Source of the DNA: Candidatus Bathyarchaeota archaeon
Lineage (GTDB): Archaea; Thermoproteota; Bathyarchaeia; Bathyarchaeales; DTEX01
Assembly (NCBI GenBank): GCA_025059045.1
Contig: JANXEA010000009.1
Coordinates: forward strand, 1 to 53,857
Length of the DNA: 53,857 nt
Reading direction: 5' to 3'
The notes under the pieces are model-generated. The model had not been told where the DNA came from. It was given only the letters and a program-made list of their open reading frames with translations, and ran no database searches. Position numbers and translations under genes: made by a program. This document shows, in pieces, positions 1 through 8,811 of the stretch (position 1 is the first letter of the stretch; every line of letters begins with the position of its first letter).

Positions 1-1755
1 ACAGTCGAAAAGTCTGGCGGCGGCTACATCGCCATACTAGGCAACTCAGACAGAGGCGTCCTATATGGAACCTTCCACTTCCTTCGCCTAATAATGCTAA
101 GGCAAGAAATTAACAATCTAAACATAGTCGAGCGGCCGAGATGCCCATTGAGACTAATTAATCATTGGGACAATTTGGACGGCAGCATCGAGAGAGGCTA
201 TGCTGGCCGATCCATTTTTTACCACGATAACAGGGTAACCGGAAGAATCGGCAGGGTTAGGGACTACGCGAGACTTCTAGCCTCGATAGGAATAAACGGT
301 ATCGTATTAAACAATGTGAATGTGAGGGGCGCGGCTGTTAAACTGATCACTGCCGAATATCTGCCCCAACTGGAAAAACTAGCCTCGGTTTTCAGATGTT
401 ATGGCATAAGAACCTTTCTAAGCATAAATTTCGCAAGCCCACTGATTTTGGGAGAACTAAAAACCTTCGACCCATTTGACGAGGATGTGAGAAGATGGTG
501 GAAAAACAGGGTAATAGAGATATATAAGTGGATCCCAGACTTCGGAGGGTTCCTTGTCAAGGCTGACTCGGAGTTCACTCCAGGCCCATCCACCTACGGT
601 CGCAGCCAAGCCGACGGCGCAAACATGCTGGCTGAAGCGCTGGAGCCCTTTGGCGGGATAGTCATATGGAGATGTTTCGTCTACAAGCTTCAGGACTGGC
701 GTGACAGGACGGTTGACAGGGCGAAGGCGGCCTACGAGATCTTCGCACCTCTAGATGGGAAATTTAGAGAGAATGTTGTACTCCAGATCAAGTATGGACC
801 TATGGACTTCCAGGTTAGGGAGCCAGTGTCACCTCTATTCGGCAAGTTAATGGCGACAAACCAGATCCTTGAACTTCAAATAACCCAGGAGTATACTGGA
901 CAGCAGATACATCTATGCTATTTACCCACCATGTGGAAAGAGGTACTTGAGTTCGACACATACCTGAATGGCAAGGGCTCAACCGTCAAAAGAATAATTG
1001 ACGGTTCAATATTAGGCATGAGGAACTGCGGTATGGCAGGAGTATCGAACATAGGCGACGACCCAAACTGGACCGGCCATCACCTGGCTCAAGCTAACCT
1101 CTACGGGTTTGGTCGGCTTGCTTGGAACCCTGATCTATCTGCAGAAGAAATCGCGAGAGAATGGGTTAGACAGACATTTTCAAATAAGAAGACCGTTGTG
1201 GAAACGATAACCGAGATGCTACTCTCATCATGGAGAACATATGAGAACTACACAACGCCCATGGGGCTCGGCTGGATGGTTACACCCGGCACCCATTATG
1301 GCCCAAGCCCAGATGGATATGAATATTCTATATGGGGAACATATCATAGGGCAGATCACTTCGGCGTAGGCGTCGACCGAACAGTTAAGTCTGGAACAGG
1401 GTTTACAGGTCAGTATAACCCTCCAAACGCTGAAATTTTCGAGTCAATCTGCACCTGTCCTGAGGATCTTCTGCTATTCTTCCACCGCATACCATACACC
1501 TATCGATTGAAATCTGGAAAGACATTAATCCAGCACATATACGACACCCATTTTGAGGGTGTTGAGCAGGCGGAGAAACTTAGAGAGAAATGGCTCAGCC
1601 TTAAAGGGGAAATCGATGACCAAAGGTTCGAGGAGGTTCTTACACGTCTTGAAAGGCAGGTTAAAGATGCGGCGGAGTGGAGAGACGTTATAAACACATA
1701 TTTCTATCGAAAGTCCGCAATCCCAGATGAGAAAGGAAGAAGAATATACACTTAA
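1..1755 (+). CDS. GH67 alpha-glucuronidase, 5'-truncated by the window edge
   Basis: The enzyme removes (4-O-methyl)-glucuronic acid side chains from xylo-oligosaccharides. The reading frame is open from base 1, and the part before the first ATG at 94 still reads as family sequence ([13 protein letters not shown]), so the gene begins upstream of the window. Family landmarks seen are [15 protein letters not shown], whose Glu corresponds to the known GH67 general acid, then [20 protein letters not shown] with the Glu of the catalytic-base pair, and [20 protein letters not shown]. The visible 584 codons cover the catalytic core and the C-terminal helical domain. Whether a signal peptide exists cannot be seen. 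A GH29 gene follows after about 125 bp on the same strand. Family assignment is strong and exact substrate is inferred. Confidence 0.92.
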   Translation, partial: TVEKSGGGYIAILGNSDRGVLYGTFHFLRLIMLRQEINNLNIVERPRCPLRLINHWDNLDGSIERGYAGRSIFYHDNRVTGRIGRVRDYARLLASIGINGIVLNNVNVRGAAVKLITAEYLPQLEKLASVFRCYGIRTFLSINFASPLILGELKTFDPFDEDVRRWWKNRVIEIYKWIPDFGGFLVKADSEFTPGPSTYGRSQADGANMLAEALEPFGGIVIWRCFVYKLQDWRDRTVDRAKAAYEIFAPLDGKFRENVVLQIKYGPMDFQVREPVSPLFGKLMATNQILELQITQEYTGQQIHLCYLPTMWKEVLEFDTYLNGKGSTVKRIIDGSILGMRNCGMAGVSNIGDDPNWTGHHLAQANLYGFGRLAWNPDLSAEEIAREWVRQTFSNKKTVVETITEMLLSSWRTYENYTTPMGLGWMVTPGTHYGPSPDGYEYSIWGTYHRADHFGVGVDRTVKSGTGFTGQYNPPNAEIFESICTCPEDLLLFFHRIPYTYRLKSGKTLIQHIYDTHFEGVEQAEKLREKWLSLKGEIDDQRFEEVLTRLERQVKDAAEWRDVINTYFYRKSAIPDEKGRRIYT

Positions 1756-1881
1756 GAAGATCCTTATAGCACTAATCCCTCGAACGGATTCGTACAGCCT
1801 TCGATAGGACACGAGAACATTGAGACCGCGAATAGAAAAATAAATTAAACTTCAAATGATTTGCGAGGAGAGGTGATCTTC

Positions 1882-3303
1882 ATGGAAATATGCGGCATCC
1901 AAATACCTGAGGGCCCTTTTAAACCTGATTGGGAGTCACTCAAACAATATACCGTTCCAAAATGGTATCTCGATGCAAAATTCGGAATCTTCATTCATTG
2001 GGGAGTTTACTCCGTCCCCGCATTCCAGAATGAGTGGTATCCGAGAAACATGTACCTCATCGATCAGCCAGCTTTCAAGCATCACATAAAGACCTATGGA
2101 CCCCAGAAGGTCTTCGGATACAAAGACTTCATCAATCTTTTCAAGGCTGAACGTTGGGAGCCTAAGGAATGGGCCGAACTTTTCAGCCGGGCAGGCGCGA
2201 GGTATGTTGTTCCAGTTGCGGAACACCATGACGGCTTCGCAATGTATGACTCGAGCTATACGGAGTGGAACGCTGCAAGAATGGGTCCGATGAGAGATGT
2301 AATAGGGGAACTTGCGTCAGCAGTCAGGAATGAGGGACTTGTTTTCGGAGTCTCTTATCACAGGGCAGAGCATTGGTGGTTCTTTGAGGGCGGAATGCAG
2401 TTTGAGTCGGACGTTAAAGATCCAAGATACCATTCGCTCTATGGTCCCGCTCAACCCAAGTCGACGCAGCCGGACAAAGATTTTCTTGAGGACTGGCTTA
2501 GGAGAGCATGCGAGTTAGTTGACAAGTACAGACCGCAGATCTTCTGGTTTGACTGGTGGATTGAGCAGCCGGCATTTGAGCCTTACCTAAGAGCCTTCGC
2601 AGCATACTACTACAATAAGGCAGCCCAATGGAAACTTGGCGTCGTCATAAACTATAAGCATAACGCCTTCCCGGAGCAAGCTGCAATTCTCGATATCGAA
2701 AGGGGAAAACTGGATGACATAAGGGAGATGTTCTGGCAGACCGATACATCCATATGCCGAAGGTCATGGGGCTACATCAGGGACCATAACTACAAATCGG
2801 CCGATCAGATCATAGATGACCTCGTCGACGCGGTAAGCAAGAATGGCTCGATGCTTCTAAACATCGCCCCGAAGCCCGACGGCACAATCCCCGAGGAACA
2901 GCAGCGCATCCTACTTGAGATAGGTAAGTGGCTTGAGATAAATGGCGAGGCGATATATGGCACAAGGCCCTGGAGAGTTTATGGGGAAGGCCCGACCAAG
3001 ACAATTCCCGGAGAATTCAAAGAAAAAGAACAAATGCCATTCACAGGAAGGGACATACGCTTCACAAGAAAGGATGATGTCCTCTACGCAATTGCACTTG
3101 CTTGGCCTGGAGAAGAATTGATTGTCAAATCCTTAAGCACCGACCTCAGACTTCTAAGAGGAGAGATTGAAAGTGTTCATCTCTTAGGTTCAGACAAGCC
3201 TGTGGAATGGACAAGAGACTCATCTGGATTAAGGGTGAAATTACCAAAGAACAAACCATGCGAGTACGCCGTCACAGTGAAAATCATCCTGAAGGAAACC
3301 TAA
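1882..3303 (+). CDS. GH29 alpha-L-fucosidase family glycosidase
   Basis: This is a retaining exo-glycosidase of family GH29. The N-terminus carries the family pattern WYLDAKFGIFIHWGVYSVPA, followed by AEHHDGFAMYDSSYTEWNA. IFWFDWW probably holds the nucleophile Asp, and SKNGSMLLNIAPKPDGTIP closes the barrel. A C-terminal beta domain follows from about residue 370. I chose ATG 1882 because GAGGTGAT sits just upstream; an in-frame TTG at 1861 would add seven residues. There is no signal peptide, so it probably acts on imported or membrane-associated oligosaccharides. GH29 also contains enzymes with other specificities, so fucose as substrate is family-level inference. A second, shorter GH29 lies at 47.1 kb. 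Confidence 0.9.
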   Translation: MEICGIQIPEGPFKPDWESLKQYTVPKWYLDAKFGIFIHWGVYSVPAFQNEWYPRNMYLIDQPAFKHHIKTYGPQKVFGYKDFINLFKAERWEPKEWAELFSRAGARYVVPVAEHHDGFAMYDSSYTEWNAARMGPMRDVIGELASAVRNEGLVFGVSYHRAEHWWFFEGGMQFESDVKDPRYHSLYGPAQPKSTQPDKDFLEDWLRRACELVDKYRPQIFWFDWWIEQPAFEPYLRAFAAYYYNKAAQWKLGVVINYKHNAFPEQAAILDIERGKLDDIREMFWQTDTSICRRSWGYIRDHNYKSADQIIDDLVDAVSKNGSMLLNIAPKPDGTIPEEQQRILLEIGKWLEINGEAIYGTRPWRVYGEGPTKTIPGEFKEKEQMPFTGRDIRFTRKDDVLYAIALAWPGEELIVKSLSTDLRLLRGEIESVHLLGSDKPVEWTRDSSGLRVKLPKNKPCEYAVTVKIILKET

Positions 3304-3357
3304 TTTACAGACAATTCCCAGCGCCCATTTATTGATAATTGCATACTTTATGGTCGG

Positions 3358-4053
3358 CTATTCCTTTCTCCTTAACAATCTTACCGAGGTCTCAGAGCCG
3401 ATGTAGGCAACGTCGGCGATACCCAGAAAAAGGCCCGTCTCAACCACTCCAGGGATAGCCTTAAGCTTTGCCTCCAACTCACGTGGATTGCTAATTATGC
3501 CGAAATCGGCATCGATAATTAAGTTTCCATTATCGGTAACGAAAGGTCCAGCGGAGTCTTTATTTTCCCTTAAAACGGGTTTACCGCCTAAGCTCTTAAT
3601 TCTTGAGCAGACGAGGGGAGTGGCAAATGGCAAGACTTCCAACGGTATAGGACATCTTTCGCCCAGATTATCAGTCAATTTTGTCTCATCAGCAACAATC
3701 ACCACTTTTCTTGAGGATGCCGCCACAATTTTCTCCCTTGTTAAGGCGCCACCCACCCCTTTAATAAGGTTGAGTTTCAAGTCAATCTGGTCGGCCCCAT
3801 CAATATCAATGTCAACGGTCGGATGCTCATACAGAGTTGTTAAAGGGATTCCACATTCGACTGCAAGGAATAGTGAGCGATTTGATGTTGGAACGCCTAG
3901 TACACGAAGATTCTCCTCTCGTATTCTCCTCCCAATCTCCTTTATCGCATACGCAACTGTCGAGCCTGTTCCCAGACCAACTATGTAGCCGTCTTGAACG
4001 AGCTTAACCGCCTCTAGGGCCGCCCTCCTTTTCGCTTTCTCTCTCCAGCTCAT
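3358..4053 (-). CDS. rpiA: Ribose-5-phosphate isomerase A
   Basis: RpiA interconverts ribose-5-phosphate and ribulose-5-phosphate in the non-oxidative pentose phosphate pathway. Its 231 residues match the family length. Visible motifs are GLGTGSTVAYAIKEIG (phosphate loop), DIDIDGADQID (active-site Asp region) and KGVGGALTREKIVA (catalytic Lys/Glu region). It starts two bases after the upstream coiled-coil membrane protein ends and is the last gene of a pcm-membrane protein-rpiA set on the minus strand. It is the natural exit for pentoses released by the glycosidases in this window. Confidence 0.95.
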   Translation of the reverse strand: MSWREKAKRRAALEAVKLVQDGYIVGLGTGSTVAYAIKEIGRRIREENLRVLGVPTSNRSLFLAVECGIPLTTLYEHPTVDIDIDGADQIDLKLNLIKGVGGALTREKIVAASSRKVVIVADETKLTDNLGERCPIPLEVLPFATPLVCSRIKSLGGKPVLRENKDSAGPFVTDNGNLIIDADFGIISNPRELEAKLKAIPGVVETGLFLGIADVAYIGSETSVRLLRRKE

Positions 4054-4055
4054 CC

Positions 4056-4868
4056 CTATTCCTCAACTTCTGACTGGCTTAATCTTTTCATAACCTCCTC
4101 AATTTGAGAGACAATCTGTTCAATTCTCTTCTCAGCATCCGTCTTTTCAGTTTCTATGTGACCTTTCGGCTTCGCCACTCTCTTCTTCGCATCCGCAGAA
4201 GCCGGCAACGCCTCATCTCTCTTAGTCTCGATCTTCTCCTCTTTGGCTTCCTGAACTTTTTCTGTAGGCTCAGGACGCTCAGGCGGCGGGGCAAACCCGG
4301 AGATAGTCCTTAACTCTTCGATCCTTCTGCTTAGCTCCTCTAGACGATCGGAGAAGATCTTCACAAGTTCTTCCTGCATCCTTTCCAGCTCATTCAACGC
4401 AATAATATATTCTCCTCTAGCTATCTCACCCTTTATCCTCTCAAGATCCTCCTTATATCTGAGTGCCAGCCGGTCTCTTTCTTCTTCAGTAATCTTTCCC
4501 TCAGCCGCGGCTTCATATAGTCTCCTAATAGCATAACTTAGAATCTCCCGTTCCACCTCTAATATGCGAAGCTTATCCTTCGCCTCCCTGTACATATCAT
4601 CAGTTATTGTTCTCCTTACCGGGACTGATAAACCCGGAGCCTCAACCTTCTCTAACGGATAATCTTTATTGGGAACTGGTTTCTTCCTCTCACGTTCTAT
4701 CAGAAGAATCAACAACAACGCAATTACGACTGTAATCAACGAGAACGTGATGCCTTGCAGTAGATCAGAGCCCAAACGATCTCCCTCAGTCTCATCAATG
4801 GTTAAATGAGCCGCATAGAAGATATAACTTTCTGTTAACCCATCAGCCCCTATAGATCTTATGACCAT
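4056..4868 (-). CDS. Single-pass membrane protein with long cytoplasmic coiled coil, unknown function
   Basis: I do not recognise a family. About 38 N-terminal residues (FYAAHLTIDETEGDRLGSD region) precede a hydrophobic segment around residues 39-60 (FSLITVVIALLLILLI). This is followed by ERERKK, consistent with an outside-N, inside-C topology. The rest is highly charged and mostly helical: residues ~90-200 look like coiled coil (REAKDKLRILEVEREILSYA, EELSRRIEELRTIS). A Pro/Glu/Lys-rich linker then leads to a final short helix ending RLSQSEVEE. The start overlaps the last 26 bases of pcm in another frame, and rpiA begins 2 bp after its stop, so all three are probably co-transcribed. Archaeal proteins of this layout are common and mostly uncharacterised. 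Confidence 0.7.
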   Translation of the reverse strand: MVIRSIGADGLTESYIFYAAHLTIDETEGDRLGSDLLQGITFSLITVVIALLLILLIERERKKPVPNKDYPLEKVEAPGLSVPVRRTITDDMYREAKDKLRILEVEREILSYAIRRLYEAAAEGKITEEERDRLALRYKEDLERIKGEIARGEYIIALNELERMQEELVKIFSDRLEELSRRIEELRTISGFAPPPERPEPTEKVQEAKEEKIETKRDEALPASADAKKRVAKPKGHIETEKTDAEKRIEQIVSQIEEVMKRLSQSEVEE

Positions 4869-5553
4869 ATTTCCCTACAAGAGGAACGAAGGCTACGCCG
4901 CCGAGGTCCTCTTCATGCAATCTACTATTCATCTTCTTTATTCTCAGAAGAGTTTGATAAAATCCAACGCTTCCTACAGGAATGAGCAGGATGCCGCCTG
5001 ATTTTAACTGATCGCAGAGCGGCGGCGGAATTGAGGGAGCGGCAGCTGTGACATATATTCTATCAAATGGTGCTGCATCAGCGTATCCGCTTGATCCGTC
5101 TCCACATATAACCGTCACCCTATCCGCATAACCCGCCCGTTTAATATTCTCCTCAGCCATCCTAGCCAGGCTGGGAAGAATCTCAACGGTGTAAACGTGC
5201 CCCCATCTCTGCCTCGGCTCATCGCTCGGCGCGACGATCTCCGCCACCGTGGAGGCATGCCAGCCGCAGCCAGACCCTATTTCTAATACTTTATGTCCAA
5301 CCTGTAGCTCGAGGGCTTCATTCATTATTGATACCATGTCTCGCCGGGCTGACTTTATCTGTCAACCCTGTGGCGCCGAGACTGTCTGCCCCTCGCCTAT
5401 TGGAAGCGGAGAATCGACAGCCGCGTAATGCCAGTCCTTTCTAGGAAGGAAGAGACCTCTTGGAACGAGCCTCATCGCCCTTATCACCGGAGGCGATCTA
5501 AGTATCCCCTCAGCAATCAAATTGTCGACAAGACTCTTCCATCTTTTCTCCAT
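4843..5553 (-). CDS. pcm: Protein-L-isoaspartate O-methyltransferase, interrupted by a probable 30-nt intron
   Basis: Pcm methylates isoaspartyl residues of damaged proteins using S-adenosylmethionine. The N-terminal part (MEKRWKSLVDNLIAEGIL) through GEGQTVSAP is in the same frame as the C-terminal part beginning MVSIMNEALEL. In between an in-frame TGA (5364-5362) breaks the gene. Joining 5553-5370 to 5339-4843 restores SAPHMVSIMNEALEL, the conserved family stretch, and gives 226 residues, the normal archaeal length. The C-terminal part holds the SAM loop VLEIGSGCGWHASTVAEIV and FDRIYVTAAAPSIPPPL. ATG 5553 fits the family N-terminus; TTG 5577 and GTG 5571 are alternatives. Without splicing or read-through the product would stop before the SAM site. 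A TATA-like CTTTTATAATAA lies near 5622-5633. Confidence 0.85.
5340..5369 (-). other. Candidate bulge-helix-bulge mRNA intron inside pcm
   Basis: Read on the minus strand, the 30 nt fold as follows. An 8-bp intron helix (5368-5361 with 5353-5346, one G-U pair) closes a 7-nt loop (5360-5354). Below it a 4-bp helix pairs exon bases CGCC (5375-5372) with intron bases GGCG (5345-5342). Three-base bulges flank this helix on opposite strands: ACA (5371-5369) and AGA (5341-5339). Cleavage after the second base of each bulge, the rule for the archaeal splicing endonuclease, gives exactly 5370|5369 and 5340|5339. The ligated exons encode SAPHMV. The outer exon-exon helix is weak, with only the G5376-C5338 pair clear, so this is a relaxed motif. 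Confidence 0.75.
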
Positions 5554-5685
5554 TTCCTTCTCTTCAATCACGACCAAATTCTCCCACAGTCAAGACTCTA
5601 CTCTTATTACTCGACAAATTATTATAAAAGATAGCTCTCCCCTGAGGAAGCCAGAATGATGAATCCGAAAAGAAGTTTTGATGCT

Positions 5686-7509
5686 CTACTTGACTGTGAC
5701 AGACTTAGCAAGGTTTCTGGGTTTATCTGGGTTTAACCCCCTCTCAACAGCCATATAATAGGCGAAAAGCTGCAAGGGAACAATGAATGCTATCGGCGAG
5801 AGCGCCTCGGGAAGATGGCCTGCAACCTCAAAGTAATCGTCTGACAAATTCTTTATTTCCTCATCTCCCTCTTCAATAACAGAGATTATGTGTGCTCCTC
5901 TAGCCTTCATCTCCATAATGTTGCTTATGATCATCCTATGAGTCTCATCCTTAGGGCAGATGAAGACAACAGGGAACCCTGGCTCAATCAGACTTATGGG
6001 TCCATGTTTGCTCTCACCTGCAGGATACGCAATGGATGGAATATAAGCAATCTCCATCAGTTTTAGCCTCGCTTCAGCCGCGGTAGCCGAGCTTATGCCG
6101 CGCCCAAGAAAGAAGAAGACCTGCTTGTCCTTTAGCTTTCGGGCAAGGCTACGCGCCTTCTCATCATTCCTCTTAAGGGTCCTTTCAACAATATCCGGCA
6201 CCTCACTAATCTTTTTTTCGATCTCCTCGATCTGCCGATGCCCAACCTTACCGCGGAGCTTCGCAACTCTAAGCGCAAGCTGAGCAAGAACAGAAAGCTG
6301 AGAGGTAAATGTCTTTGTAGCTGCAACCCCTATCTCCGGCCCTGACTGCTGAAGTATGTAGACCCTGGATACACGGGTTAATGTCGAGCCGACTACGTTC
6401 GTCAATCCCAGGATTGTGGCGGCCCTATTCCTAGCATGCTCCACCGCTGCCAGCGTGTCAGCCGTCTCGCCCGATTGGCTTACTGCTAGAATTGTGCTGT
6501 TAATATTCACGGCCATGCCTTCCTGCTCAATGAATTCGGATGCGATAACAGGATGAGTTGCAAGGAAAGCTAGGTCTGAAAACATGTAGGACGCGGCTAA
6601 ACATGCGTGATACGATGTTCCCGCAGCCACTAGGAAGACTTCTGTCGCCCTTTCTAAGAAGGTTGCCATAAGGTCTAGGTACTTCTCTTGAAGCCTCAAC
6701 GTGTCTCTTAGACATCTGGGCTGCTCATATATCTCTTTAAGCATGAAATGCGGGAACCCCTGCTTCTCAGCCATTTCAGCAGTCCACTTAATAACCTCCG
6801 GATCCCTGTAGACCGGCTCCCAATCGGCTATCCTTCTAATCTCATACTTGCCAAGCTGAAGTATGGCCATCTCCCCATTCTCAAGGACCACAGCCCTGTT
6901 GGTTAAGGGGAGAAAGGCGGGGATGTCTGAAGCGCAATAGATGGCATCTTCGCCGACCCCTATGATCAAGGGGCTCTCATTCCTCGCACATATTATCCTG
7001 TCAGGCTCAAGGGTTGATATAACAGCTATGGCATATGAACCCTTAAGCCTCCTAACAGTCTCGCCGACAGCGTTGGTCAGAGACATGCCCTTCTTAATGT
7101 TTTCTTCGATCAGATGCGGGATTACCTCAGTGTCCGTCTTCGATTTGAACCTATGCCCAAGGTTCTCCAGTTCAGACTTTAACTCAACAAAGTTCTCGAT
7201 TATGCCGTTATGCACAACCGCGATCTTCTCTTCGCAGTCAAGATGCGGATGAGCGTTGACCTTATATGGTGCGCCGTGAGTCGCCCACCTTGTGTGACCA
7301 ACACCGATAGATCCTGGGAGGTCATCAAGGTTGAGGGCGGCGTGAACCTCATCAATCTTTCCCTGATCCTTCTTAACATACACCTTTCCATCGTAAATTG
7401 TGGCCTCGCCGACTGAGTCATAGCCCCTATACTCCAGCCTTTTCAAAGCAGCATGGATTATGGGCGCCACATTACCCTCCTTAGAGATCAAACCGAAGAT
7501 CCCGCACAT
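5686..7509 (-). CDS. glmS: Glutamine-fructose-6-phosphate aminotransferase (isomerizing)
   Basis: GlmS makes glucosamine-6-phosphate from fructose-6-phosphate and glutamine, the entry step to UDP-GlcNAc and archaeal glycans. The start MCGIFGLIS exposes Cys2, the glutaminase nucleophile. GHTRWATHGAP and HNGIIENF belong to the N-terminal amidotransferase domain (~1-240). Two SIS sugar-isomerase domains follow, with SQSGETADTLAAVEHA and the C-terminal LAKSVTVK typical of the family. At 607 residues it is full length. It is transcribed alone; the neighbours on either side are separated by about 110 and 200 bp. Confidence 0.97.
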   Translation of the reverse strand: MCGIFGLISKEGNVAPIIHAALKRLEYRGYDSVGEATIYDGKVYVKKDQGKIDEVHAALNLDDLPGSIGVGHTRWATHGAPYKVNAHPHLDCEEKIAVVHNGIIENFVELKSELENLGHRFKSKTDTEVIPHLIEENIKKGMSLTNAVGETVRRLKGSYAIAVISTLEPDRIICARNESPLIIGVGEDAIYCASDIPAFLPLTNRAVVLENGEMAILQLGKYEIRRIADWEPVYRDPEVIKWTAEMAEKQGFPHFMLKEIYEQPRCLRDTLRLQEKYLDLMATFLERATEVFLVAAGTSYHACLAASYMFSDLAFLATHPVIASEFIEQEGMAVNINSTILAVSQSGETADTLAAVEHARNRAATILGLTNVVGSTLTRVSRVYILQQSGPEIGVAATKTFTSQLSVLAQLALRVAKLRGKVGHRQIEEIEKKISEVPDIVERTLKRNDEKARSLARKLKDKQVFFFLGRGISSATAAEARLKLMEIAYIPSIAYPAGESKHGPISLIEPGFPVVFICPKDETHRMIISNIMEMKARGAHIISVIEEGDEEIKNLSDDYFEVAGHLPEALSPIAFIVPLQLFAYYMAVERGLNPDKPRNLAKSVTVK

Positions 7510-7705
7510 TCACATCAAACCTTTCAATTCAATTTTGCAACCAAATCCATTAAAGAAGACATATCTAATGTCACATCATTCCTATTTAACTATTTGTGAA
7601 GAGTTAAAATTCATGTCCCCGACCCTCAATTTTCTAGATTAAATGGGCTGACGTAGCAAACTGGATCCGGGTTACGCGGGCTAAAACGTATTCAATCAGG
7701 CAGCT

Positions 7706-8368
7706 TCAATCAGTTCTTATCTCAACGTTCTCCCCGATAATTCCTACATAGGCACCTCTCTTAGCAGCGGGAGATGTCTCATGCACGATCAGCCACTTAT
7801 TCTTTGCAAAAAGTAGTCTATTTTCACCTGTTTTTTCCGGGACCGTGTCTAATGGTGCGTTGGTCATAATTGGCAGTATGATGATCGCTATGAATCCGTA
7901 TGGGTGAACATTTATAGGCGCGAAATGAAGGGTCGTCGCGTAAAGCTCGACCGCCGATGTGGCAGGAACAAAAAATGCCACCGCTTTACTTGAATCATAG
8001 GTGTAGTCTCTGACATCTCTAAGTCTTCCAAGCAAGAGCAGCAGGTCAGTAGCCGCTACTATTACCTCGCTGCCCTTGTGATACTCCATGCCGTTCATCC
8101 TTTTGTTCCGTCCAATGCACCAACCGATCTGGATACGCATTTCGCCGAAGATCCGTCTCTCAATCTCTACCTTCAAAGGCATAGCTTCAAGTTGGGGTAT
8201 GCTTCTCTCGTATGTGACATCTAAGCCTGGCACGGCATGGTTCAAGGCATATTCAATCATAGGTGTGAAATCGAGATCCTTGATTACCCTTCCATACTCC
8301 TTGAACTCTTCTGAGCCTACATCAAAAATGCGTATTTTCGGATTCTTCTCTTTTAAGATCTCCAACAT
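7706..8368 (-). CDS. DUF4867-type cupin-like protein of sugar operons
   Basis: The protein resembles the DUF4867 family, small proteins found beside carbohydrate kinases and epimerases in many bacteria. Recognisable stretches are FDVGSEEFKEYGRVI near residue 15, WCIGRNKRMNGMEYHKGSEV around 83-102, ATDLLLLLGRLRDV, and FFVPATSAVELYATTLHFAP around 133-152. The HKGSE and ELYATTLHFAP segments look like cupin-type metal or sugar-binding strands. It is the last gene of a minus-strand run with two dehydrogenases, an FGGY kinase and a 92-residue protein, which argues for a role with the same sugar, perhaps as an isomerase or mutarotase. No reaction is established for the family as far as I know. Confidence 0.7.
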   Translation of the reverse strand: MLEILKEKNPKIRIFDVGSEEFKEYGRVIKDLDFTPMIEYALNHAVPGLDVTYERSIPQLEAMPLKVEIERRIFGEMRIQIGWCIGRNKRMNGMEYHKGSEVIVAATDLLLLLGRLRDVRDYTYDSSKAVAFFVPATSAVELYATTLHFAPINVHPYGFIAIIILPIMTNAPLDTVPEKTGENRLLFAKNKWLIVHETSPAAKRGAYVGIIGENVEIRTD

Positions 8369-8513
8369 GATGCATATACCTCCATGAACCCTCTACTATA
8401 GAGACAATCCTCATATCTCTTCCTATCAGGATACATAATTACCATGAAACATGCTCGAATCTGCGGAGGTATAAGAGATAACTGTACACTGATGGTGGTA
8501 ACTCTCGAATGCA

Positions 8514-8792
8514 TTAAGGCATGTGAGAACACTCTTTCTTCTTTTCAAGCCACTCAAGAATGAATCTCAAGTTTCTGACGGTTTTGGGGATAAAGCCAGA
8601 ATAATGCAGGCTCTCTTCGTAGCCATCCCTAACCTTCGTCAATAGGTCTTTGAGGCTGGAATCATCAATGTTTTTTAAGGCTTCTTTCAATTTTCTCAAC
8701 TGATCTATCCTAACCTCAATCTCAGGTGAATATTCCCTATACCTCCCTATTTCAGCGATACATTCCTCAATCTTCTCATCAATATCTGACAT
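8514..8792 (-). CDS. Small helical protein of the sugar operon, unknown function
   Basis: This 92-residue, charged, probably all-helical protein starts MSDIDEKIEECIAEIGRYRE and ends KKKECSHMP. I recognise no family. It begins 19 bp after the stop of the FGGY kinase and precedes the DUF4867 gene, so it belongs to the same transcription unit. Lys and Glu are abundant and there is no signal peptide or membrane segment. Reality as a gene rests on position, an ATG start and a composition typical of coding sequence. Confidence 0.6.
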   Translation of the reverse strand: MSDIDEKIEECIAEIGRYREYSPEIEVRIDQLRKLKEALKNIDDSSLKDLLTKVRDGYEESLHYSGFIPKTVRNLRFILEWLEKKKECSHMP

Positions 8793-8811
8793 ATTCTCCG
8801 CCTCAAATGGC

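Noticed and set aside
3488-3988. 166-residue plus-strand frame
   Set aside because: It is the complement of rpiA, which has clear motifs throughout.
5362-5364. UGA in pcm as a selenocysteine codon
   Set aside because: Read-through would insert ten residues into the conserved SAP-HMV stretch, next to no expected Sec position, whereas removing 30 nt restores the motif exactly.
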